From Pseudorhodobacter aquimaris (GTDB lineage Bacteria > Pseudomonadota > Alphaproteobacteria > Rhodobacterales > Rhodobacteraceae), in assembly GCF_001202025.1 (NCBI RefSeq), contig NZ_LGHS01000062.1, positions 1-64,000 of the forward strand: DNA of 64,000 nucleotides, written 5' to 3'. The first letter of the stretch is position 1. Each line of letters starts with the position of its first letter. This document shows positions 8,739 through 18,009 of this stretch, piece by piece. Made by a program: the position numbers and the translations under genes. Under the pieces are notes generated by a model. It did not search any database. It was not told the DNA's origin and was given only the letters and a program-made list of their open reading frames with translations.

Positions 8739-8789
8739 ATCTGTCCTTTCAAGGGGCAGCCCCCCAAATGGGGAGCTGCGGGCAATCAA

Positions 8790-9209
8790 TCAATAGGCCG
8801 CGATATCTTTGTCATCTGTCGGCCGCAGATTCGCCTTGGTGCGCTCTTCCATAAAAGCATCGAATTCCTGCTTGTCCTTGGCATCGCGCAATCGTTTCAG
8901 GAAGGCCTCGAAGGCGCTGCGCTCGTTTTCGAGCCGACGAATGGTTTCATCGCGGTAGGCATCAAATGCGCTGTTGCCCGTAGAGGCCCAGCGGTCTTGT
9001 CTGTTGTGGCGGCAAAGGGTCGGTTTGGTCATGCGTTTACTCCATATCATATAGCCAAGAATGACGAGGCCCAATGGCCAGACGAAGATAAAGGCCAGCA
9101 CCATTGCGGCGATCCAGGCCCCTTTGCCACGCGCATCCAGCCAGCTTTCGACGCGGCGAGGCCAGTACAACAAGGCACCGGCTGTGTTTTGGTTGGTCGA
9201 GTCGTACAT
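8790..9209 (-). CDS. DUF2852 family protein
   Basis: 139 residues from ATG at 9207-9209, with GGAGAG six bases upstream. One strong transmembrane helix (IAAMVLAFIFVWPLGLVILGYMIW) is followed by a charged cytoplasmic tail containing NSAFDAYRDETIRRLENE and AFEAFLKRLRDAKDKQEFDAFM, the conserved helical part of DUF2852. Function is unknown; members occur mainly in alphaproteobacteria. It leads a two-gene unit with the RDD protein. The AT-rich 250 bases between it and glnE should hold its promoter. Confidence 0.85.
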   Translation of the reverse strand: MYDSTNQNTAGALLYWPRRVESWLDARGKGAWIAAMVLAFIFVWPLGLVILGYMIWSKRMTKPTLCRHNRQDRWASTGNSAFDAYRDETIRRLENERSAFEAFLKRLRDAKDKQEFDAFMEERTKANLRPTDDKDIAAY

Positions 9210-9456
9210 TTTGCACTCTCCATGGTTCAATGTTTATTTGTTTTACATTATTAAGATTGCCCCTCGGGCAGGCAATTACAAGACCTCATGTTAAACTGGT
9301 TTACATTTTTTTCGGCAGATGCGCACATCATGTCGCCAAGACATTGATATTAAATTGAAGTTCGTGAATAAAATGACCTGATAAGCGATCATATTGGCGC
9401 GTGCTGTGTGCGTTTCGTCCGTTGACCACGCGGCAAAGCCCCGCCATTCTGCGCCT

Positions 9457-12236
9457 ATGGAAAATGCCTTTGCCCCCCGTATCACCCGTCATCCCTTCCC
9501 CTTCGATCCCGCGATTGCGGATGAGGCTGCGGCCCGGTTTGCGGGGCTCGGCCCCGATTTCGCGCCGCTTCTGACCGGCGCAGCGGGGTGCAGCCCTTAT
9601 CTTTGGGACCTGATGCAGCGCGAGGGCGATTGGCTTTGTGAGGCACTCATGCAGCCCCCCGAAGCGGCTTTGGCCGATGAGCTGGCGGCGTTGGACGCTT
9701 TGACACTGGCGGATCTTGGCCCCGGATTGCGCCGCGCAAAACGCCGCATTGCCCTTTTGGCAGGGCTTGCCGATCTGGGCGGTGTCTGGCCGTTAGAGGC
9801 AGTGACCGGCGCGTTGACGCAATTGGCTGACCGCGCCGTAGATCTGTCGTTGCAGCGTCTTGTGGCCGAGGAGATCCGGCGCGGCAAAATTCCGGGTGCC
9901 AAGCCAGAGGATGCCGTGACGGCTGCGGGGATGGTAGTCTTTGCCATGGGGAAAATGGGCGCGGGGGAGCTGAATTACTCCTCCGACATCGACCTGATTT
10001 GCCTGTTTGACGAATCCCTCTATCCCGAGGATGCCGCCGAGGCACGCGCGGCCTTCATCCGCGTCACCCGCAAGATGGCGGCCCTTGTGGGCGACCGCAC
10101 CGCCGAGGGATATGTGTTTCGCACCGACTTGCGCCTGCGTCCCGATGCGGCGGTCACGCCGGTCTGTCTGTCTTTCGCTGCTGCCGAAAGCTATTATGAA
10201 AGCGTGGGTCGCACATGGGAGCGTGCCGCATGGATCAAGGCGCGCCCCTGTGCCGGTGATCTGGCGGCGGGGGAGCGGTTCCTGAAAACCCTGACACCCT
10301 TTGTCTGGCGCAAACATCTGGATTTTGCCGCCATTCAGGACGCCCATGACATGCGCCTGCGCATCCGCGATCACCGCCGCCTGCACGGCCCGATTGTGGT
10401 CGAAGGGCACAACATGAAGCTGGGTGTAGGCGGCATCCGCGAGATCGAGTTCTTCACCCAGACCCGCCAGTTGATTGCCGGCGGGCGTGACCCCGATCTG
10501 CGGGGCCGCGAAACCGTGCCAAGCCTGACCGCGCTGGCCGAAAAGGGCTGGATCCCCGCAGAGGTGGCATCGGAGTTGATCACCCTCTACCGTGCCCACC
10601 GCGAGGTGGAACATCGCCTGCAAATGGTGAATGACGCGCAAACCCATGACATGCCGAATACGCCCGAGGGCGTGGCCCGTATAGCGGCCTTTTGCGGGCA
10701 AGAGGATGCCTCTTTCCGCGGCGCCCTGATTGATCGCCTGGAGCGCACGGATTACCTGACCGAAGGGTTCTTTGCGCCTTCCGAGGTCGAAGAGGGGCCG
10801 GAGCTTTCCGAAAGCGCCGATGAGATTGTGCGCGGCTGGGACAGCTATCAGGCCTTGCGCACGGAACGCGCGGGCACGATTTTCCGGCGGGTCAAGCCGG
10901 GGTTGTTGACGCGGTTGCAACGGGCCGCCAACCCGGATGAGGCGCTGATTGCCTTTGACGGCTTTCTTGCGGGCCTGCCTGCGGGGGTGCAGATTTTCTC
11001 GCTCTTTGAGGCGAACCCGCAGTTGATTGACCTGATCGTTGATATCGCTGCCACATCGCCCGCGCTTGCACGCTATCTGTCGCGCAATGCCTCGGTTTTC
11101 GATGCAGTGCTTGGCGGCAGCTTTTTTGCCGCTTGGCCCGGTACGGCCGCCCTGAGTGCCGAGCTTGGCGCGGTGCTGGCCGGAACCCCGGATTATGAAC
11201 GCAAGCTTGATGCGACACGGCGCTGGATGAAGGAATGGCATTTCCGCGTCGGGGTGCATCACCTGCGTGGGTTGGTCGACGCCTTTGAGGCTGGCAAGCA
11301 ATATGCCGATTTGGCCGAGGCCTGTCTGGCAGCACTCTGGCCGGTGGTCGAGGCGGAATTTGCGCAAAAACACGGGGCACCGCCGGGACGGGGCGCGATC
11401 CTTTTGGGGATGGGGAGCCTTGGGGCGGGTCGGTTGAATGCGGGCTCCGATCTCGATCTGATCGTGATCTATGATGCCGGTGACGACGAGGCCAGTGACG
11501 GGCCGAAGCCGCTTGGGATCCGGCCCTATTTTGCGCGTCTGACGCAGGCGATGATTACCGCCGTGACCGCGCAACTGCCCGAAGGGCGGCTCTATGAGGT
11601 GGATATCGCCTGCGGCCTTCGGGGCGGCAAGGGCCGGTGGCGACCTTGATCCACTCCTTTCGCAACTACCAGATGGCAGAGGCATGGACCTGGGAACATC
11701 TTGCCCTGACCCGTGCGCGTACCCTTGCCGGTGATGCCAGTCTGCGCGCCGAGTTCGAGGATTTGCGCCGTGAGGTTCTGACGACCAAAGGTACGGGGGA
11801 AACCGTGCTGGCGGATGTGGCGGATATGCGCGCCCGTCTGGCCACGGCCAAGCCCGCCGCCAATGATTGGGACGCCAAAAACGGCCCCGGCCGCCTGATG
11901 GACATAGAGCTTTTGGCGCAAACCGGGGCGCTTCGTGCCGGTGATCCTGCGCGACGGGTAGAGGCACAGTTGCGGGTCGGTGTAAAATCGGGTCTTTTGT
12001 CCGCATCCGATGAGCAAGCCGTGCTGGGCGCATATCGTCTGTGCTGGCGGTTACAGGCCGCATCGCGCCTGTTGACCGATAAGGCGCTGGATATGGACCG
12101 GCTGGGCATCGGTGCGCGGGCATTTTTGCTGCGCGAAACCGATCAGCAGGATGAGGCGGCGCTGCTTTCCCGTTTGGAAAAGGTGCTTGCAGGATCTGCC
12201 GAAGTGATCAACCGTGTGCTGGGAGGAAAGGGCTGA
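9457..12236 (+). pseudogene. glnE: glutamine synthetase adenylyltransferase GlnE, apparent single-base frameshift
   Basis: GlnE adds or removes AMP on glutamine synthetase in response to PII proteins. The first part (9457-11649) carries the N-terminal nucleotidyltransferase motif GMGKMGAGELNYSSDIDL and the C-terminal one, GMGSLGAGRLNAGSDLDL. At 11601 the sequence reads VDIACGLRGGKGRW and stops. Adding one G between 11606 and 11607 restores the conserved VDMRLRPSGRQGPVATL and joins the frame of the remaining 209 residues (WTWEHLALTRAR onward), giving about 926 residues, the expected length. The break falls in the metal/nucleotide-binding RLRPSG strand, so a true deletion would disable the adenylyltransferase half. 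A sequencing error is the main alternative. Start chosen at MENAFAPRI; no strong ribosome site is seen. Confidence 0.88.
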
Positions 12237-12544
12237 TGGCGTCATCGACCGAGACTGCGCCGCTGATGGACCTTGGGCAGGCCGACCCAAAGGGGCTGAT
12301 CCGCGAAAGCTACCGAATAGAAGGGATCACCCTCGATGAGTGCAAATCCATCTTTATGGATTGGGCGCTTTCCGTGGCTTTTGGCGCGGATACGCCTGCG
12401 GCCTTGCGCTTGCTTTTGGCCCATTACGGGCGCGCCGATCATCCGATGACGGGGGTTTTGCAAGCAGCGCTGGCGCCCCCCCCACCTGCAAAGCGCAAGG
12501 GCGGGCGGGGTGCACGCTTGGGATATACCCGTGATCGCGGTTAG
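12236..12544 (+). CDS. conserved hypothetical protein downstream of glnE
   Basis: 102 residues starting MASSTETAPLMDLGQADPKG. Its ATG overlaps the glnE stop by one base (TGATG), so it is translationally coupled. The middle segment IRESYRIEGITLDECKSIFMDWALS looks helical, and the end is basic and proline-rich (APPPPAKRKGGRGARLGYTRDRG). I recognise no domain with a known function. Its stop overlaps the eda stop on the other strand (TTAG at 12541-12544). Real gene judged from coupling and composition. Confidence 0.75.
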   Translation: MASSTETAPLMDLGQADPKGLIRESYRIEGITLDECKSIFMDWALSVAFGADTPAALRLLLAHYGRADHPMTGVLQAALAPPPPAKRKGGRGARLGYTRDRG

Positions 12545-13179
12545 GAGAGGGCGGCCGCTTCAACCGCCAGCTTGGTGATGCCATCCCAATCCCCGGCGGC
12601 AACCATCGCGGGTGGTGCCACCCAAGAGCCGCCAACGCACATCACATTGGGCAACCCCAGATAATCATGGGCGTTTTTCAATCCGATGCCGCCGGTCGGG
12701 CAAAAGCGTACCTGCGGGATCGGCGCACCAATGGATTTCAGCGCGGGCGCGCCGCCGGATGCCTCTGCCGGGAAAAACTTTTGCACGGTATAGCCCAGCT
12801 CCAGTAGGGTCATCACCTCGGTCGCGGTGGCGGCACCCGGCAGCAGCGGCAGCTCATATTCCGCACAAGCCTCCAGCAGCCGTGGCGTTGCCCCCGGAGA
12901 GACGCCAAATTTCGCGCCTGCTTCCTTGGCGGCCTTTACATCGGCGGGGGTCAGCAATGTGCCTGCACCGACCACGCCACCTTCGACCTGTGACATGGCG
13001 CGGATCGCATCCAGCGCGCAGGCGGTGCGCAATGTGACCTCCAGCGCAGGCAGGCCACCTTTGACCAAAGCGCGCGCAAGCCCCTCGGCGCGGGTCAGGT
13101 CATCGACCACCAGCACCGGCACCACAGGGGCCAACTGGCAGATTTTAGCAGAGCGAAGCGATTGTTCGGCAGGGGTCAT
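12541..13179 (-). CDS. eda: 2-keto-3-deoxy-6-phosphogluconate aldolase
   Basis: 212 residues. It splits KDPG into pyruvate and glyceraldehyde 3-phosphate, the last step of the Entner-Doudoroff pathway. The class I aldolase features are present: the Schiff-base lysine in VQKFFPAEASGG, the catalytic glutamate in LEVTLRT, the phosphate-binding CPTGGIG, and CVGGSWVAP. It follows edd after 35 bases and is presumably co-transcribed with it from the LacI-type operator region near 15050. Confidence 0.95.
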   Translation of the reverse strand: MTPAEQSLRSAKICQLAPVVPVLVVDDLTRAEGLARALVKGGLPALEVTLRTACALDAIRAMSQVEGGVVGAGTLLTPADVKAAKEAGAKFGVSPGATPRLLEACAEYELPLLPGAATATEVMTLLELGYTVQKFFPAEASGGAPALKSIGAPIPQVRFCPTGGIGLKNAHDYLGLPNVMCVGGSWVAPPAMVAAGDWDGITKLAVEAAALS

Positions 13180-13214
13180 TGGGGTGTCCTTTATTAGGGT
13201 GGGGGGCAGGGGTG

Positions 13215-15017
13215 TCAGACCACCCGCGCGCCGTCGGTTGCGGGGCCAACATTCTGGCGAAACACTTCGAACAGTTCGCGCCCGATCCCATGCGCGTTGC
13301 CCGAAAGATCGGCCACGGCATCGCTGCGGCTGTCAAGATCAACGTCGAGCACCTCCAGCACGCCGGTCGTGGCATCCAGCCGGATCATATCGCCGTCTTG
13401 CAGTTTGGCAAGCGGGCCACCGCAGGCCGCCTCGGGCGAGACATGGATGGCGGCAGGCACTTTGCCGCTGGCGCCCGACATGCGACCATCGGTGACAAGC
13501 GCCATCTTGAGGCCGCGATCCTGCAGCACCGAAAGCACCGGCGTCAGCGAGTGTAATTCAGGCATGCCATTGGCACGGGGGCCTTGGAAGCGCACGATAA
13601 CGATCGTGTCCGAGGTGAACTCTCCGGCACGAAAGGCGGCTTTGACGGCCTCTTGGGTGTGGAAGATGCGGGCAGGGGCCTCGATCACATGACGTTCGGG
13701 TGCAACGGCGGAAACCTTGATGACCCCACGTCCCAGATTGCCCGCAAGCTGTTTCAGCCCGCCGACAGAGGCAAAGGGCGTCGCCGCCGGACGCAGGATT
13801 TTCTCGTTGAGCGAGGCGCGCGCGCCATCCTCCCAAACCAGCGTATCGCCTTGCAGCTTGGGCTCTTTGCGGTAAGCCTCAAGCCCCGTGCCGAGAATTG
13901 TCTTGGTGTCGGGATGCAAAAGCCCTGCGTCCAGCAATTCCCCGATCATAAAGCCAAGCCCGCCCGCCGCGTGGAAATGGTTCACATCGGCCAGCCCGTT
14001 CGGATATACCTTGGCCATCAAGGGCACCGCCTCGGAGATATCGGCGAAATCCTCAAGGTCCAGTACAATACCGGCGGCACGCGCCATCGCAGGCAGATGC
14101 AGCACGAGGTTGGTCGAGCCGCCCGTCGCCATCAGTCCGACCATCCCGTTGACAAAATTGCGCACACCCAGAACTTCGCCCGCTGGGGTGAAGTTGTTGC
14201 CAAGCGCTGTGATTGACGCTGCGCGTTCCACTGCGGCCCCGGTCAACGCATCGCGCAACCCGTTGCCGGGATTGACAAAAGATGCGCCGGGCAGGTGCAG
14301 CCCCATAAACTCCATCAACATCTGGTTGGTGTTGGCGGTGCCGTAAAAGGTACAGGTGCCGGGACCATGATAGCTGGCCATCTCGGCGGCCATCAATTCG
14401 GTGCGGGTCACCTCGCCTTGGGCAAAAGCGTTGCGCACGGCGGCTTTCTCATCATTCGGGATACCCGAAGGCATCGGTCCCGCAGGCACAAAGACCGCCG
14501 GGATATGGCCAAAGGTGGCCGCCGCGATTATCAGCCCCGGCACGATCTTGTCGCAAACCCCCAGATAAAGCGCCGCATCAAACACATTATGCGATAGCGC
14601 CACACCTGCCGCCAAGGCGATCACATCGCGCGAAAACAAGCTCAACTCCATGCCGGGCTGGCCTTGGGTCACGCCGTCACACATGGCAGGCACGCCGCCG
14701 GCCACTTGTGCGGTGGCACCGGCGCGGCGGGCAGCATCGCGGATCAGGTCGGGATAGCGTTCATAGGGCTGATGCGCCGATAGCATGTCATTATAAGCCG
14801 TCACGATACCCAGATTGGGTTGACGTTCAGCGACCAGCGCATCTTTGTCGGCGGTCATCGCGGCATAGGCATGGGCCTGATTGCCGCAAGACAGATGCGC
14901 CCGCGCAGGGCCCTTGTCGACGGCTGCCGCCATTCGTGTCAGATACTCGCCTCGCAGGTCTGCGGATCTTTCACGGATGCGGTCGGTGACCCGGTCAATC
15001 GTGCTGTTCAATGTCAT
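13215..15017 (-). CDS. edd: phosphogluconate dehydratase
   Basis: 600 residues from ATG at 15015-15017, preceded by TGAGGT; the open frame extends 17 codons further, but those lack family resemblance. Edd dehydrates 6-phosphogluconate to KDPG and belongs to the IlvD/Edd iron-sulfur family. Visible signature parts are the [19 protein letters not shown] cluster region, [21 protein letters not shown], and [19 protein letters not shown] near the C-terminus. It forms an operon with eda. A 12-bp LacI-type palindrome lies 32 bases upstream of the start. Confidence 0.95.
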   Translation of the reverse strand: MTLNSTIDRVTDRIRERSADLRGEYLTRMAAAVDKGPARAHLSCGNQAHAYAAMTADKDALVAERQPNLGIVTAYNDMLSAHQPYERYPDLIRDAARRAGATAQVAGGVPAMCDGVTQGQPGMELSLFSRDVIALAAGVALSHNVFDAALYLGVCDKIVPGLIIAAATFGHIPAVFVPAGPMPSGIPNDEKAAVRNAFAQGEVTRTELMAAEMASYHGPGTCTFYGTANTNQMLMEFMGLHLPGASFVNPGNGLRDALTGAAVERAASITALGNNFTPAGEVLGVRNFVNGMVGLMATGGSTNLVLHLPAMARAAGIVLDLEDFADISEAVPLMAKVYPNGLADVNHFHAAGGLGFMIGELLDAGLLHPDTKTILGTGLEAYRKEPKLQGDTLVWEDGARASLNEKILRPAATPFASVGGLKQLAGNLGRGVIKVSAVAPERHVIEAPARIFHTQEAVKAAFRAGEFTSDTIVIVRFQGPRANGMPELHSLTPVLSVLQDRGLKMALVTDGRMSGASGKVPAAIHVSPEAACGGPLAKLQDGDMIRLDATTGVLEVLDVDLDSRSDAVADLSGNAHGIGRELFEVFRQNVGPATDGARVV

Positions 15018-15048
15018 GGCTGACCTCATTAGCTGTGATTGCGCACAT

Positions 15049-15060
15049 GTTAGCGCTAAC
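15049..15060. promoter_or_regulatory. LacI-type operator upstream of edd
   Basis: GTTAGCGCTAAC is a perfect 12-bp palindrome with the central CG expected for LacI-family regulators. It sits between divergent edd and the methyltransferase gene, 32 bases before the edd start. Related copies lie before both gap genes. In Rhodobacter sphaeroides the LacI-family regulator CceR controls edd-eda and gluconeogenic genes; identity with that site is my inference. Confidence 0.7.
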
Positions 15061-15185
15061 CTTATCAAAAAGAAAGCGTTTTAACAAAGATAAGGCTAGG
15101 CTAGGCCGAAAATCGCATCTTTGGAAAGGGCTAAGACCAACAGACGGGGTTTTCGTGGGTTGCGGAACAGGTTAAGGATCAGGCG

Positions 15186-16427
15186 ATGAACCATACCCCA
15201 ATCTCGCGTGACAGCGCCCCCGCAAGAACCGACACCGGCCCTCGGCCGGTCGTTCGCCTGAAACCAAAGGCCGAGGCGCGGGCGATCCGCCACGGCTTCC
15301 CATGGGTTTACGCCGATGAGCTGGTGACAGACAGGCGCACCCAGAAACTTGCCCCCGGTACCCTTGCGGTGCTGGAGGATGGCGACCGCCGCGCTATGGG
15401 GCTGGTTACGGTCAATCCCAATTCCAAGATCATCTGCCGGATGCTGGACCAGGATCCCGCAACCCAGATTGATCAGCCTTGGCTTGAGGCGCGTCTGGCC
15501 CGTGCTTTTGCGATGCGTGACCGGCTTTATGATGCGCCGTTCTACCGTTTGATCCATGCCGAGGCAGATGGTTTGCCCGGTGTGGTGATCGACCGTTTTG
15601 GTGATACCGCCGTTATTCAGCCCAATGCCGCTTGGGCCGAGTCGCATATCGATGCGCTGGCTGCGGCCCTGACCGCTGTGACGGGGGTAAAGAATATCCT
15701 GAAAAACGGCACCGGCCGCGCTCGCAGCCTTGAGGGGCTGGCTGAGGAGACCACCGTTCTGCAAGGCACCATCGACGGGCCGATCCCCGTGCCGATGAAC
15801 GGGGCCACATATATGGCCGATCTGATCAGCGGGCAGAAAACCGGTCTCTTCTTTGACCAACGCCCCAATCACGCCTTTGCGGCCCGCTTGTCAAAGGGCG
15901 CGCGGGTTTTGGATGTGTTCTCCCATGTCGGTGGCTTTGGTCTGGCGGCTTTGGCGGGGGGGGCGGCCTCTGTGCTGGCGGTGGACGGCTCTGCGCCTGC
16001 GCTGAAGCTGGCGGAGCAGGGGGCCGAGGCTTCGGGCTTTGCCGATCGTTTTACCACCCGTCAAGGCGATGCTTTCGCGGTGCTGGAGGCCTTGGCCGCC
16101 GAGGGCGCGCAGTTTGACGTGATCATCTGTGACCCGCCTGCCTTTGCGCCTGCCAAGCCGGCGCTGGTGGCCGGTTTGCGCGCCTATGAGCGGGTTGCGC
16201 GGCTTGCGGCACCCTTGCTGGCACCGGGGGGCTATCTCGGGCTTTGTTCATGCTCGCATGCGGCTGATTTGTCGGCGTTTCGCAATGCCAGCGGGCGCGG
16301 GATTGGGCGCGCGGGGCGGCGTGGGCAGTTGATTTATACCGGCCACGCGGGGCCGGACCACCCGATGCTGCCGCAGCTGGCGGAAAGCGGATACCTCAAG
16401 GCGTTGTTCTACCGGCTTGACGGATGA
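15186..16427 (+). CDS. class I SAM-dependent rRNA methyltransferase, RlmI-like
   Basis: 413 residues. A PUA-like N-terminal domain (VVRLKPKAEARAIRHGFPWVY) is followed by the central EEHEE part and a Rossmann methyltransferase domain. Motif I is VLDVFSHVGGFGLAAL, the SAM acidic residue lies in VLAVDGSAP, motif IV is VIICDPPAF, and the cysteine motif is GLCSCSH. E. coli RlmI makes m5C1962 in 23S rRNA; the target here could be the same or a different cytosine. The last codons overlap the PIN-domain gene by four bases (ATGA). Confidence 0.88.
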   Translation: MNHTPISRDSAPARTDTGPRPVVRLKPKAEARAIRHGFPWVYADELVTDRRTQKLAPGTLAVLEDGDRRAMGLVTVNPNSKIICRMLDQDPATQIDQPWLEARLARAFAMRDRLYDAPFYRLIHAEADGLPGVVIDRFGDTAVIQPNAAWAESHIDALAAALTAVTGVKNILKNGTGRARSLEGLAEETTVLQGTIDGPIPVPMNGATYMADLISGQKTGLFFDQRPNHAFAARLSKGARVLDVFSHVGGFGLAALAGGAASVLAVDGSAPALKLAEQGAEASGFADRFTTRQGDAFAVLEALAAEGAQFDVIICDPPAFAPAKPALVAGLRAYERVARLAAPLLAPGGYLGLCSCSHAADLSAFRNASGRGIGRAGRRGQLIYTGHAGPDHPMLPQLAESGYLKALFYRLDG

Positions 16428-16963
16428 TGCTTTGCCTTGATGCATGCGTTTTATTCCCGACGGTGATGCGGGAGGTATTGCTGGCGGTGGCCGGGCAGGG
16501 GTTGTTCGTGCCGATCTGGTCCGACCGGATACTGGGCGAATGGCAACATGCTGCCGCCCGTTATGGCGCGCAGGCCGAGGGGGAGGCCTTGGCCGCCATC
16601 GCCCGCGCGCAGGATCTGTTTCCAAAGGCCCGCATTCCCGCCCAGCCGGGGTTGGAGGCGCGGCTCTATCTGCCGGATGACAATGACTTGCATGTTCTGG
16701 CCGTGGCGATAGCGGGCAATGCCGATGCGGTTGTGACCCTGAACGCCAAGGATTTTCCGCGCGGGACTTTGGCCGCCGAGGGGCTGGACCGTCGTGACCC
16801 CGATGGCCTGTTGTGGGAGCTGTGGTCGCATCACCCGCAAGCGGTGGAAACCGCATTGGAAGAGGTGCGCGCCACTGCTTCGCGCCTCTCGGGCGAGGAG
16901 AAGGCCCTGCGCCCTTTGTTGAAACGTGCCAAGCTGACGCGGCTTGCGCGGGCGATCGCCTGA
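16424..16963 (+). CDS. PIN domain protein (RSP_2648-type)
   Basis: 179 residues starting MMLCLDACVLFPTVMREVLL. The acidic residues of a PIN nuclease are visible: D6 in LDACVLFP, the D/E pair in LPDDNDLHVLAVAIAGNADAVVTLN, and the following KDFP. PIN domains are Mg2+-dependent RNases, often VapC toxins. No antitoxin-sized gene is adjacent; instead the start overlaps the stop of the rRNA methyltransferase gene (ATGATGC at 16424). A domestic RNA-processing role is therefore more likely than a toxin, but this is inference. Confidence 0.78.
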   Translation: MMLCLDACVLFPTVMREVLLAVAGQGLFVPIWSDRILGEWQHAAARYGAQAEGEALAAIARAQDLFPKARIPAQPGLEARLYLPDDNDLHVLAVAIAGNADAVVTLNAKDFPRGTLAAEGLDRRDPDGLLWELWSHHPQAVETALEEVRATASRLSGEEKALRPLLKRAKLTRLARAIA

Positions 16964-17084
16964 CTGCCGTGCATTGGACGGTTTTGATGGCTCCCGACAG
17001 CCCCGAAAAATAATTCCTGCATCAAAGCGATGAAAAACCACATTGGCCGCTTGACGCCGCCAGCGTGCTTCCGTAATACCCCCT

Positions 17085-17206
17085 CACGTTCGGGCGGATC
17101 CGGATGGTGCTGCGGTTGTAGCTCAGTTGGTTAGAGTACCGGCCTGTCACGCCGGGGGTCGCGGGTTCGAGTCCCGTCAACCGCGCCATTCGCCCGCCCG
17201 AACGTG
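17085..17206. repeat. 13-bp inverted repeat bracketing the first tRNA-Asp
   Basis: CACGTTCGGGCGG (17085-17097) is exactly complementary in reverse to CCGCCCGAACGTG (17194-17206). The arms lie about 15 bases before and 6 bases after the first tRNA-Asp gene. In a precursor transcript they would pair into a stem closing off that tRNA. Possible processing stem; role not established. Confidence 0.65.
17112..17188 (+). tRNA. tRNA-Asp (GTC), first copy
   Basis: A 77-base cloverleaf: acceptor GCGGTTG/CAACCGC, D arm GCTCAGTTGGTTAGAGT, anticodon stem CCGGC/GCCGG with loop CTGTCAC (anticodon GTC, aspartate), T arm with GGGTTCGAGTCCC, discriminator G and encoded CCA. The G discriminator and GUC anticodon are the aspartyl-tRNA synthetase identity elements. 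Confidence 0.97.
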
Positions 17207-17216
17207 TATTAAAAGC

Positions 17217-17293
17217 GCGGTTGTAGCTCAGTTGGTTAGAGTACCGGCCTGTCACGCCGGGGGTCGCGGGTTCGAGTCCCGTCAACCGCGCCA
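17217..17293 (+). tRNA. tRNA-Asp (GTC), second copy
   Basis: Identical base for base to the copy at 17112-17188 and separated from it by 28 bases, so the two are presumably cut from one precursor. CCA is encoded. No clear intrinsic terminator follows before the small membrane protein gene. Confidence 0.97.
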
Positions 17294-17353
17294 TTAATAC
17301 ATTCCCATTTTCATATATATTCGATAAACAGCTCCGAACATATGGGGGTTGCT

Positions 17354-17572
17354 ATGTCATTTCTTGATTCGATACCGCTTGGCCTGTTGGTGATTGCCGC
17401 TTTGGGGCTGGGCCTTGCGCCTTTCGTGCCGGAGCCGCACCTGTGGGAAAAGCTGAAGATGTTGGGGGCAGGCACCTTGACCCGCCCCGTTGATATTTTC
17501 GATTTGTTGATGCATGCCGCCCCGGTGGTCTTGCTGATTGCCAAACTGGCGCGCATGGCGATCAAAGCTTGA
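17354..17572 (+). CDS. small two-helix membrane protein (often labelled RND transporter)
   Basis: 72 residues from ATG 17354, with GGGGG five bases before it. Two hydrophobic helices (IPLGLLVIAALGLGLAPFVP and HAAPVVLLIAKLARMAI) flank a conserved loop, EPHLWEKLKMLGAGTLTRPV, with a D-hydrophobic motif (DIFDLLMH). Homologues carry the name RND transporter in databases, but the protein is far too small for one; the label is misleading and the function unknown. Its end overlaps the converging acetyltransferase gene by 11 bases. Confidence 0.75.
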   Translation: MSFLDSIPLGLLVIAALGLGLAPFVPEPHLWEKLKMLGAGTLTRPVDIFDLLMHAAPVVLLIAKLARMAIKA

Positions 17573-18005
17573 TGCGGTAGCGCAGGTGCCCATCATATGG
17601 GGTGTAGCTGTCATAGAGCTTGCGGGCGCGGGTATTGCCCTCATCCGTGTGCCAATAGAGCCGTGAATAACCGCTCTCGTGACAGATTTTTATCAGATCA
17701 TCGATCAGACCGCGCCCGAGGCCATGGCCGCGCGCGGCCTCAGTCAAAAACAGATCCTCCAGATAGCAATCGGGATTGGCGGCCCAAGTGGACAGGTGAT
17801 GGTGATACAAGGCAAAGCCTACCACCACGCCATCAAGCACCGCCACCCGACCGCGCAAAACCGCTTGCGGGTCGATAAGCCGCGCCCATGTCTTATCCGT
17901 GACCTCGGGGGCAAGCTGAACGGCGTAAAACGTCAGATATTGATCCCATAGATCTCGCCAGAGGGGTTCATCCTCTGGCGTGATGTCGCGTATTGCAACG
18001 GTCAT
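17562..18005 (-). CDS. GNAT family N-acetyltransferase
   Basis: 147 residues with the GNAT order: N-terminal IRDITPEDEPLWRDLW, the strand GFALYHHHLSTW, YLEDLFLTEAARGHGLGRGLIDDL (motif A, acetyl-CoA pyrophosphate loop R/Q-x-x-G-x-G/A as RGHGLG), and YWHTDEGNTRARKLYDSY (motif B). The pattern is close to small acetyltransferases acting on amino groups of small molecules or protein ends; the substrate cannot be told. It starts four bases after the M20 peptidase stop, so the two are probably co-expressed. Confidence 0.85.
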   Translation of the reverse strand: MTVAIRDITPEDEPLWRDLWDQYLTFYAVQLAPEVTDKTWARLIDPQAVLRGRVAVLDGVVVGFALYHHHLSTWAANPDCYLEDLFLTEAARGHGLGRGLIDDLIKICHESGYSRLYWHTDEGNTRARKLYDSYTPYDGHLRYRIKL

Positions 18006-18009
18006 CCGT

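Noticed and set aside
9345-9362. TTGATATTAAATTGAA as an FNR box before glnE
   Set aside because: The second half does not fit ATCAA at the right spacing, unlike the perfect site at hemA.
9793-12123. Very long minus-strand open frame (776 residues) opposite glnE
   Set aside because: It is a GC-rich shadow of glnE, full of P, R, H and Q, with no recognisable domain, start signal or membrane segment.
16424-16963. PIN protein as VapC toxin of a toxin-antitoxin pair
   Set aside because: No short antitoxin gene precedes or follows; the neighbour is a full rRNA methyltransferase.
17354-17572. RND efflux transporter
   Set aside because: Only 72 residues with two helices; RND pumps have about 1000 residues and twelve helices, so the database name cannot be right.
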